Positions 36,084-42,977 of a DNA stretch of 64,000 nucleotides are shown here, in pieces. Where the stretch lies: positions 248,001-312,000 of the forward strand of contig JAZKGZ010000004.1 in the NCBI GenBank assembly GCA_040385645.1. The letters run 5' to 3'. A program made the position numbers and the translations under genes. Position 1 is the stretch's first letter. The number at the start of each line of letters is the position of its first letter. The notes beneath the pieces were generated by a model. It saw only the letters and a program-made list of their open reading frames with translations. It made no database searches and was not told where the DNA came from. Source of the DNA: JANXSS01 sp040385645 (GTDB lineage Bacteria > Pseudomonadota > Gammaproteobacteria > Burkholderiales > Burkholderiaceae_D).

Positions 36084-38417
36084 CTATACCGACGCAGTCG
36101 TAACAGGTATCACCGTATCGGCAGCTGCCAATGCACCGGGCAACATCTGTGCTCGCCGTGCTTCTTCTTCGGCGCGATTTTGCGCTTCACGTTCCAGACG
36201 CTGCTGACGTCTCGCATCGCTAAAAGATCCGGACGTTGTCACCAAAGTCGACTCAGTTGGCAAGACTCCGACATAACCAGTTTGAGCAATAGCCGGATTT
36301 ATAGGCTGCTGACCATTGGTGTTGCCGGCAAGCGCTTGGTCGACTGCCATATCTCGCGCATCCTGCTTGTAATCTTCACGCGCTTCTTCGGCAGCACGCT
36401 TTTTAGCCTGATCTTTGGTTTCGCCGCCGGCAACACCTTTACCGGTCTGGCTAACGCTGGAATCTGCGCCTTCAGTGGCAGACTTTGAGGCAAAGGTTTT
36501 TCCAGTGGTCTCGGCTGCCTCGCCTGCACCCTTGGTTACGCCCGCCTTGGCACCTTGTGCCACACCGGCCTCCACTGCTTCTCCAGCGCCTTTTTGTACC
36601 CCGGCCGATATGCCTTTGGAGATGCCCGCCTTCACTCCTGCTGCGACAGCAGCACCGGCACCGCCGACAGTGGCAGCACTCACTGCTGCACCGGCAATAC
36701 CGACTGCTGCCAAGGCTGCTGCCTGACCCATATCTTTGCCCTCGATGCCGGCGCGTGCAATATCCATACCGGCAGCGATGCCTTCGGTCGCCATTACAAC
36801 TGGTGCCAGGAATGGTTTGAGGAAAGGAATGGTACCTAAAAAGCTCACCGCAATTGAAATGCCATGCATGATGCCAGCGCCAATTTTTAACAATGGACTA
36901 AAGATTTTTTTGAACACATCGGTCAGCTCACCGCCTTTTTTCTTTTTCTCGTCCGGGTCATCCAGTGCACCTGCTTTCATGTCGGCTACTGCCGTGACCT
37001 GAGCTGGCGTCTTGGGTTCGATCACAGGTGGGAGATCAGGCTGCTTCTTGCCCTTCGTCGTCGACATTGCCATATAAGCGTCGATGTCTTTGGTCGAGAT
37101 CTGACCGTCATCGGCTACTTTGGTGTTGCTGCTGCGATGACCGGTCTTGGCATTGTCGAGCATGCCGAACAGCTGCGGATCGTCGAGCAGGCTCTGGGCA
37201 GTCTTTTTGACTTCATCACTGCTGGCCGGATCTTCAACGAGTTTCTTCAGGCTGTCGCGTGTCATATTCGATGAAAAGAACACGTCGCGATTTTTGTCGA
37301 GAGATTCCAGCGTCGCGGTTTGACCAGGTGTCAGGTAGACGTTGCGGTTGACGTTATCCAGGAATGCCGAGCGGGTGACGCGGCCGTCTTCCGAAGGTTT
37401 GCCATCACCATCCTGCGTCATCTTCGACCAGGATTTCGGGTTGTCCAGCAGATACTGTGCTGCAGCGATCATTTGCGGGGGCAGCTTCTTGCCCTTCGCG
37501 TTACCGTCTACGATGTCTTGCAGATCACCGCGATCGAAATCCGAAGGCAGGCTGTCTGAATACAAATACATCTCACGCATGGCATCGTTTTCCGTCATCT
37601 TCCTGCCGCCGGCAGGTGCCGGATTGGCATCGGACGGGATATAAGAATCGACGTAGCCTGCGGCTTTTTTCTGGTTGTACTCTTTCATTTCGGGTCGATC
37701 ACTCAAGACCCCGATATCTTTACCGCCGATTGTGCCGTCCGTGCCCTCAATACCGCCGCCTTTCTTGGCGGTATCGAGCGTGATGGCAAGAGTCGGATCG
37801 TCGCGGATTTGGATCAACGCTGCCTTCAAGTCCGGCGGCGTATCTTTGTCGTCGATCTTTTTCTGTATGTCTTTGAGTTTTATCGGCAATTCGTCTTGAT
37901 GACGTTGCAGTGTCGACAAGGCACCCATTTGCCGATCGTTCAATGCAGGGGGATTTTCATCGAACAAGGCGCTCTTGTACTGTTTCAGAGCGGTTTTCAG
38001 TTCGGGCGGCGTTTTCGGATCGTCGATCTGGCGTTGTATCTCAGCACCTTTCGCTTCCAATTCTCCAGAATTTTTCGGTGCCAAGCCTTTTAGATGCTTG
38101 TTGATGGCGTCGTCGTTCATGGTTGGTTTCGGTGTTGCACCACTCTCAGTGGCTTCCGATGCGTCCACGCTTTTTGCCGTCGGTTCGGCAACTGGGGCCG
38201 ATTGCACCGAAGAATGGGTAGCCGCCTCAAGCCGCTTCGGCTGTGCAGTAGTTTGATCAGAATTGCTGCCGCGGCCCACAACGACCCGATTGAATGCTGC
38301 GTCCACTTCCGGCGACATACCTGTAGTACTCGCGGTAACCGCCTTATCTGTTCCTGAAAGCAATGCCTCTGGTGTGCTTGTCGCTGTCGTACCTACTGCA
38401 CCGATTGTGTTTGACAT
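36084..38417 (-). CDS. HrpF/NolX/HrpK-like type III secretion translocator (orphan)
   Basis: This 777-residue protein has no signal peptide and a Ser/Thr/Ala-rich N-terminus. Residues 120-450 carry a degenerate repeat of a helix plus loop: RDDPTLAITLDTAKKGG then DGTIGGKDI (about 205-237), LDNPKSWSKM then DGRVTRSAF (about 323-352), and LDDPQLFGMLDNAKTG then DGQISTKDIDAY (about 410-448); a shorter copy starts near 127. The loops look EF-hand-like. Two hydrophobic spans follow (about 508-545 and 562-597), then an Ala/Gly-rich and a charged tail. This layout, repeats then two hydrophobic segments, is that of HrpF/NolX/HrpK translocators that help deliver effectors into host cells. A PIP box precedes the gene. 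No other secretion gene is nearby. Family assignment is by eye. Confidence 0.75.
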   Translation of the reverse strand: MSNTIGAVGTTATSTPEALLSGTDKAVTASTTGMSPEVDAAFNRVVVGRGSNSDQTTAQPKRLEAATHSSVQSAPVAEPTAKSVDASEATESGATPKPTMNDDAINKHLKGLAPKNSGELEAKGAEIQRQIDDPKTPPELKTALKQYKSALFDENPPALNDRQMGALSTLQRHQDELPIKLKDIQKKIDDKDTPPDLKAALIQIRDDPTLAITLDTAKKGGGIEGTDGTIGGKDIGVLSDRPEMKEYNQKKAAGYVDSYIPSDANPAPAGGRKMTENDAMREMYLYSDSLPSDFDRGDLQDIVDGNAKGKKLPPQMIAAAQYLLDNPKSWSKMTQDGDGKPSEDGRVTRSAFLDNVNRNVYLTPGQTATLESLDKNRDVFFSSNMTRDSLKKLVEDPASSDEVKKTAQSLLDDPQLFGMLDNAKTGHRSSNTKVADDGQISTKDIDAYMAMSTTKGKKQPDLPPVIEPKTPAQVTAVADMKAGALDDPDEKKKKGGELTDVFKKIFSPLLKIGAGIMHGISIAVSFLGTIPFLKPFLAPVVMATEGIAAGMDIARAGIEGKDMGQAAALAAVGIAGAAVSAATVGGAGAAVAAGVKAGISKGISAGVQKGAGEAVEAGVAQGAKAGVTKGAGEAAETTGKTFASKSATEGADSSVSQTGKGVAGGETKDQAKKRAAEEAREDYKQDARDMAVDQALAGNTNGQQPINPAIAQTGYVGVLPTESTLVTTSGSFSDARRQQRLEREAQNRAEEEARRAQMLPGALAAADTVIPVTTASV

Positions 38418-38530
38418 GGCGTACTTTCAATAAGTGATTGATATAAATCGACCGCTAGATGTTTGAACAATTCGACTAATTCGGCATTTGAAGCATTCTG
38501 GACTCTCACCAAAAGCGACTTTGTTGACGA

Positions 38531-38592
38531 ATAATAGACGCGCCGGCATTTTAAAAGAGTACATGGACCGAACAACTTACGGGAAATACGAA
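38531..38592 (-). promoter_or_regulatory. PIP/hrpII box with correctly spaced -10 element
   Basis: On the minus strand, TTCGT-N15-TTCGG (38592 to 38568) fits the PIP box consensus TTCGB-N15-TTCGB and the hrpII form TTCG-N16-TTCG, bound by HrpX/HrpB-type AraC activators. TATTAT (38536 to 38531) fits the YANNNT -10 box and begins after 31 bases, inside the 30-32 spacing reported for such promoters. The gene start is about 115 bases further on. A terminator upstream separates it from the cytochrome gene. Confidence 0.75.
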
Positions 38593-38623
38593 TTTCTTGA
38601 TATCCGAATCTAGGCACGTAAAT

Positions 38624-38646
38624 AAAAAAGCGCTTATCAAGCGCTT
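38624..38646 (-). terminator. Intrinsic terminator after the c551-type cytochrome gene
   Basis: AAGCGCTT occurs twice (38628-38635 and 38639-38646) around a 3-base loop and is self-complementary. On the minus strand it is followed by a run of six T. It lies between the cytochrome stop and the PIP box, so it insulates the HrpF-like gene. Confidence 0.85.
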
Positions 38647-38682
38647 TTCTCACACGAAATGTTTTTCGAGCACTGCTGATCC

Positions 38683-38991
38683 CTATTTCAGGGTCAATAC
38701 CCATTTAATCAGGGTACGGGCTTCGGCTTCGGACACTTGAGGATTGGCCGGCATCGGCACTACGCCCCATACGCCACTACCGCCCTTCATTACCTTTTGC
38801 GTCAACTTGTCTTCGGCATCGCCTTGCCCGGCATACTTTGCAGAAATATCTTTGTAAGCGGGGCCGACGACTTTGTTCGATACCGCATGACAGGCCATAC
38901 AATTCTTACTTTTGGCCAAATCCGCGTTAGCGAATGCAGGCATAACTAAAACCGAACACAGCGCGAGACCAAAAGCGACCAACGTCTTCAT
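38683..38991 (-). CDS. Class I cytochrome c (c551/c552-like)
   Basis: This 102-residue precursor has a 23-residue signal peptide (MKTLVAFGLALCSVLVMPAFA). The haem site is NCMACHA (Cys31, Cys34, His35) and Met80 in GVVPMPANP is the distal ligand. The GSGVWGVVPMPAN loop is typical of cytochrome c551, a small periplasmic electron carrier. I start at 38991, where GAGG lies just upstream. It is divergent from the Trp-rich protein gene. Confidence 0.92.
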   Translation of the reverse strand: MKTLVAFGLALCSVLVMPAFANADLAKSKNCMACHAVSNKVVGPAYKDISAKYAGQGDAEDKLTQKVMKGGSGVWGVVPMPANPQVSEAEARTLIKWVLTLK

Positions 38992-39138
38992 GTTTTCCTC
39001 TAGGTAATGCATTATTGCAACGCCTTAACAGTAACACCAACGCATTTCACCATAACAACGCCGAATTTCCCGCACGGGTTGACATGTATGTTGACCGTTA
39101 CAGTCTCTCACAATATCCTGGGAGCAATGGAGGAAATC

Positions 39139-39357
39139 ATGCCGCTCATTCTTGTTATTGTTGCATTAGTGTTATTGAAATATTTCGAGATTGGCTTTGT
39201 TGAGAATATATCCTGGTGGTGGGTGGCCGGTTTAGGTGCCGTGGCATTCATCTGGTTTGAATTTCTCGAACGCATTTTCGGCCTCGACAAGCGTCGGGCG
39301 TTCGACGAAATGGATAAAGTACGAGAAGATCGGGTCAAAAAGATCTTTAAAAAATAA
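39139..39357 (+). CDS. Small Trp-rich membrane protein, TIGR04438-like
   Basis: This 72-residue protein has an N-terminal hydrophobic segment (MPLILVIVALVLLKYFEI) and a second one with several tryptophans (ISWWWVAGLGAVAFIWFEF), then a charged tail ending REDRVKKIFKK. It matches the short Trp-rich family known from betaproteobacteria. Function is unknown; it should sit in the inner membrane. GGAGG precedes the ATG at 39139; longer upstream starts are not supported. Confidence 0.8.
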   Translation: MPLILVIVALVLLKYFEIGFVENISWWWVAGLGAVAFIWFEFLERIFGLDKRRAFDEMDKVREDRVKKIFKK

Positions 39358-39434
39358 CCGGTCGCTCCCGACCATCAAAACTTCATCACCATCGCGGGGG
39401 CGTTCCCCGGCGTGGTACCAACTGCCTGCCAGTC

Positions 39435-41108
39435 TTAACAAGTAACAGCACCCTTGCTGGCGGAGGACGTCAACGCCGCAAATTTTGCCAGCACTCCGCG
39501 AGTGTATTTCGGTGCCGGCTGCTGCCACTCCGCGCGTCGCCGGGCGATTTCTTCATCTGCCACATTAAGTTGAATAAGCTGTTGATGCGCGTCGATTGTG
39601 ACTGAATCGCCCTCTTCGACGAGAGCAATCGTGCCACCGGCAAATGCTTCGGGCGACACATGTCCGACCACCATGCCCCAAGTACCGCCGGAAAAGCGGC
39701 CGTCGGTGATAAGCCCGACCGACTCGCCGAGCCCCTTGCCGATCAACGCGGAAGTCGGTGCCAACATCTCCGGCATACCCGGCCCGCCCTTTGGACCAAG
39801 GTAGCGCATCACAAGCACATCGCCAGCTTTGATTCGATCGGCAAGAATCGCTTCCATGGCCGAATATTCATCATCGAACACGCGTGCCGGCCCGGTAATG
39901 ACCGGGTTTTTCAAGCCAGTGATCTTTGCCACGCAGCCCTCCGGCGACAAATTACCTTTCAGAATGGCAAGATGCCCCTGTTTGTAAAGCGCCTTATCGA
40001 TAGTCCGGATCACATCCTGCCCTACCGGCGGTTGTGACGGCACTTCGGCCAATTCTTGGGCAAGCGTGCGGCCGGTGATCGTTATGCAGTCGCCATGCAA
40101 TAAGCCGGCATCGAGCAACAGCTTCATTACCTGCGGGATGCCACCGGCGCGGTGCAGATCTGTCGCCACATACTGGCCGGACGGCTTTAGATTGCAGATC
40201 ACCGGCACTTTCAACCGCATCCTTTCGAAATCGTCCAACGTCCATTCGACTTCGGCAGCATGGGCGATCGCCAGATAATGCAGTACGGCATTAGTGGAGC
40301 CGCCGGTAGCCATGATCAGCGCGACAGCATTTTCAATGGATTTGCGGTTGATGATGTCGCGTGGCTTCAGATCGCGCTTCACCGCCTCCACCAGCACCCG
40401 CGCCGACTGTGCCGCCGAGCCGGTCTTTTCATCGTCGGGGTTGGCCATGGTCGAGGAATACATCAGCGACAAACCAAGTGCTTCGAACGATGACGACATG
40501 GTATTGGCGGTGTACATACCGCCGCAGGAACCCGACGATGGGCAGGCATTTTTTTCGATACCGTCGAAATCTTCCTGCGACATCCGACCCATAGAGAATT
40601 CACCGACCGCTTCGAACGCGGAAACGATGGTCAGGTCTTTGCCTTTCCAGTTACCTGGCTTGATGGTGCCACCGTAGACATAGATACTGGGCACGTTGGT
40701 ACGTGCCATAGCGATCATGCCGCCAGGCATGTTCTTGTCGCAACCGCCAATCACTACGCAACCGTCAAGCCATTGACCATTGACTGCCGTTTCGATGCAG
40801 TCGGCGATGACTTCTCGCGAGATCAGCGAATATTTCATGCCTTCGGTACCCATCGACATGCCGTCCGAAATCGTCGGCGTGCCAAATACTTGTGGGTTAG
40901 CACCGGCTTCTTTGATGGTGGAAATGGCGATATCTGCCAGCTTCTGCAGTCCGGAATTACATGGCGTGATGGTGGAGTGACCGTTGGCGATGCCGATCAT
41001 CGGTTTGTCGAAATCGTCTTTTTCGTAACCCATCGCGTAGTACATGGAACGGTTCGGGCTGCGCGAAACGCCCTGCGTGATGTTTTTCGAACGACGGTTG
41101 AAGGCCAT
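39435..41108 (-). CDS. ilvD: Dihydroxy-acid dehydratase
   Basis: This 557-residue enzyme dehydrates dihydroxy acids in isoleucine and valine synthesis. The Fe-S ligands are Cys50 (TPCNSGLQ), Cys123 (GGCDKNMPGG) and Cys195 (SGSCGGMYTANTM), the pattern of the 2Fe-2S IlvD class, with Lys125 as the likely carbamylated residue for magnesium. GKGLGESVGLITDGRFSGG near the C-terminus is another signature. It is divergent from lgt, 121 bases away. Confidence 0.97.
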   Translation of the reverse strand: MAFNRRSKNITQGVSRSPNRSMYYAMGYEKDDFDKPMIGIANGHSTITPCNSGLQKLADIAISTIKEAGANPQVFGTPTISDGMSMGTEGMKYSLISREVIADCIETAVNGQWLDGCVVIGGCDKNMPGGMIAMARTNVPSIYVYGGTIKPGNWKGKDLTIVSAFEAVGEFSMGRMSQEDFDGIEKNACPSSGSCGGMYTANTMSSSFEALGLSLMYSSTMANPDDEKTGSAAQSARVLVEAVKRDLKPRDIINRKSIENAVALIMATGGSTNAVLHYLAIAHAAEVEWTLDDFERMRLKVPVICNLKPSGQYVATDLHRAGGIPQVMKLLLDAGLLHGDCITITGRTLAQELAEVPSQPPVGQDVIRTIDKALYKQGHLAILKGNLSPEGCVAKITGLKNPVITGPARVFDDEYSAMEAILADRIKAGDVLVMRYLGPKGGPGMPEMLAPTSALIGKGLGESVGLITDGRFSGGTWGMVVGHVSPEAFAGGTIALVEEGDSVTIDAHQQLIQLNVADEEIARRRAEWQQPAPKYTRGVLAKFAALTSSASKGAVTC

Positions 41109-41229
41109 GACGGCTCCCTGGCTAAAAATTAGAGACCGCTACATTGCCTTGCGCGGGGCAACGTGTCAAATATATGATGCGTTTGCTCGCCTCCGACATA
41201 CTTACATCGCCTTCCCGCGAAAGAACCCG

Positions 41230-42063
41230 ATGCTGATTCACCCGATGCCCGATCCTATTGCCTTATCTATCGGCCCACTTGCCATACGTTGGTACGGACT
41301 GATGTATCTACTGGCGTTCGCCCAATTCATCGCGTTAGGGCGTTTGCGCATTCGGCAAGCGCATATCGCGCAGGCCGGATGGCGCAATCAGCATCTGGAC
41401 GACATGCTGTTTTACGGTGTGCTCGGCGTAATCGTCGGTGGGCGTCTGGGTGAAGTCCTGTTTTACAATTTGCCCTACTACCTGGACCAGCCACTGGAAA
41501 TTTTTGCGATCTGGAAAGGCGGCATGTCTTTTCATGGTGGCTTCCTGGGAGTGCTAGCGGCGATGTGGTTCTGGTCGCGGCGTGCCGGCCGGCCATTGAT
41601 GGAGGTAATGGATTTCATCGCTCCGCTCGTGCCGCTCGGTTATGCCGCCGGACGCATCGGCAATTTCATCAATAGTGAATTGCCGGGCAGAATTGCCGAC
41701 CCGACGCTGCCCTGGGCCATGATATGGCCGACAGTCGACCAATTGCCACGGCACCCATCACCGATCTACCAAGCGCTGGTAGACGGTCTGTTGTTATTTA
41801 TTATTTTGTGGCTATACGCGCGCAAGCCACGGCCGATGATGGCTGTGAGCGGCGTGTTCGCCGCGGGCTATGGGATGGCACGATTTTTTACTGAATATTT
41901 CCGTATTCCGGATTATGAAATTGCACTGCTTGGCTTTAGCGTGTCGGCGGGTCAGATGTTGTCGCTTCCGATGATCTTGCTCGGCCTAATTTTATTATTT
42001 GTCGCTTACAAGAAAACAGATTCTTATCGACCGGCCGAAGAAGCCTTGCCACCGAGGACTTAA
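41230..42063 (+). CDS. lgt: Prolipoprotein diacylglyceryl transferase
   Basis: This 277-residue inner-membrane enzyme transfers a diacylglyceryl group from phosphatidylglycerol to the cysteine of prolipoproteins, the first step of lipoprotein maturation. The signature GRIGNFINSELPGR lies at about 141-154, and GGMSFHGGFLG is also typical. About seven hydrophobic spans are visible. I start at 41230 (MLIHPMPDPIALSIGP); the open frame to 41044 overlaps ilvD and is not credible. Confidence 0.95.
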   Translation: MLIHPMPDPIALSIGPLAIRWYGLMYLLAFAQFIALGRLRIRQAHIAQAGWRNQHLDDMLFYGVLGVIVGGRLGEVLFYNLPYYLDQPLEIFAIWKGGMSFHGGFLGVLAAMWFWSRRAGRPLMEVMDFIAPLVPLGYAAGRIGNFINSELPGRIADPTLPWAMIWPTVDQLPRHPSPIYQALVDGLLLFIILWLYARKPRPMMAVSGVFAAGYGMARFFTEYFRIPDYEIALLGFSVSAGQMLSLPMILLGLILLFVAYKKTDSYRPAEEALPPRT

Positions 42064-42076
42064 ACAACGAGCCGCG

Positions 42077-42109
42077 CAAAAGAAAAGCGGCTGCACATCG
42101 CAGCCGCTT
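42077..42109 (-). terminator. Intrinsic terminator of 6S RNA
   Basis: On the minus strand AAGCGGCTG pairs with CAGCCGCTT (42101-42109 and 42085-42093) around a 7-base loop, and the sequence runs on as TTTTCTTTT. It begins one base after the predicted 3' end of the RNA. Confidence 0.85.
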
Positions 42110-42110
42110 A

Positions 42111-42294
42111 GGAATAAAACCCCGCCTTTGCCGCTTTGCCGGCATCCCGAACCAAACGGTTCAAGGTGGTCACAGTTAGTTCAATTTCGGGTTCATCGGA
42201 CTAGCGACGCGCACTCCCATCAAACAAAATTCCGCGACCTATGCACATAAATGGTTCAAGGAATATATGGCAATGGCGAACAACGCAGGGAAAT
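42111..42294 (-). ncRNA. ssrS: 6S RNA
   Basis: The 5' end reads ATTTCCCTGCGTTGTTCGCC, closely like the E. coli 6S start, and the 3' half has CACCTTGAACCGTTTGGTTC, the conserved 6S segment. CCCTGC near the 5' end pairs with GCGGGG near the 3' end to close the rod. From the 5' A to the final TTCC the length is 184 nt. It follows zapA directly, the usual synteny, and has its own promoter and terminator. 6S RNA binds the sigma-70 RNA polymerase in stationary phase and acts as a decoy for open promoter DNA. Confidence 0.93.
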
Positions 42295-42297
42295 TTG

Positions 42298-42325
42298 AGT
42301 CTACTCTCACCTAAACACAAGTCAA
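42298..42325 (-). promoter_or_regulatory. Sigma-70 promoter of 6S RNA
   Basis: On the minus strand TTGACT (42325 to 42320) and TAGACT (42303 to 42298) are separated by 16 bases. The predicted RNA start at 42294 is 4 bases beyond the -10 box, close to the normal distance. Confidence 0.75.
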
Positions 42326-42341
42326 TCGGTTCGACAAAAAT

Positions 42342-42653
42342 TTAGAAAAGATTTTCCTGGGGTGTAAGCGCGTCATCCAACACATCGTGCATGGCAGCGA
42401 TCTGCTCTTGAATAGCAGCCATGGTCATCGATGAAAACGGCCCGTCGGGCGCTTTCGTTGCCAACAGTTCCGCAGCGATACCTAATGCGGCAATCACGGC
42501 GATCCGGTCGTTGCCTTTTACCTTACCGCCATCGCGAATTGCACACATGCGCTCGCTCAGGTAATTAACCGCTTGATGCAGTTCGGACTCTTCTCCGGTT
42601 TTGCAGGCAAGTTTGAAACCCTGGCCCATGATAGATACATCGACTTGGCTCAA
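42342..42653 (-). CDS. zapA: Cell division protein ZapA
   Basis: This 103-residue protein cross-links FtsZ filaments at the division site. VDVSIMGQGFKLACKTGEE is the typical N-terminus, and AVNYLSERMCAIRDGGKVKG leads into the dimerising helix. The best start is a TTG at 42653 with GAGG seven bases ahead; no ATG exists before the conserved VDVSIMG. It lies 10 bases after a small coiled-coil gene and directly upstream of 6S RNA. Confidence 0.88.
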   Translation of the reverse strand: MSQVDVSIMGQGFKLACKTGEESELHQAVNYLSERMCAIRDGGKVKGNDRIAVIAALGIAAELLATKAPDGPFSSMTMAAIQEQIAAMHDVLDDALTPQENLF

Positions 42654-42663
42654 AATAATATCC

Positions 42664-42936
42664 TCAGGCCACAACGTTGGATGATGATGTCGACTCCGAG
42701 TCGAATGTAGATTCGACCTTGGATTCGATATGAACCTGCGCTTCGGCACCAGGAATGCGTGCCAGCAAAGCCGCAACGCGTTCGTGTGCCTGTTGCATGC
42801 GCTGTCTGAGCTCCGCATTTTGCTCAGTCAATGTTACTGTTTCAGCCCGCAGAACGGCATTCTCACGGCGCAGGAAATGCGCGAGATCGGCGAGCTCTTT
42901 GACTTTTTGCGCTAGGTGGGAAAAATTGGAAATCAT
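42664..42936 (-). CDS. Small coiled-coil protein upstream of zapA (TIGR02449-like)
   Basis: This 90-residue protein starts MISNFSHLAQKVKELADLAHFL and continues as a heptad-rich helix (RRENAVLRAETVTLTEQNAEL) to about residue 58. The tail is acidic and Ser-rich. It resembles the small ZapB-like coiled-coil proteins encoded next to zapA in many proteobacteria, so a division role is plausible. The start at 42936 is chosen because the helix begins there; the upstream extension to 42993 looks unnatural. Confidence 0.72.
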   Translation of the reverse strand: MISNFSHLAQKVKELADLAHFLRRENAVLRAETVTLTEQNAELRQRMQQAHERVAALLARIPGAEAQVHIESKVESTFDSESTSSSNVVA

Positions 42937-42977
42937 TTCATTACTATAGAGGCGCAAGTGATTCGACGTCAACCGAT

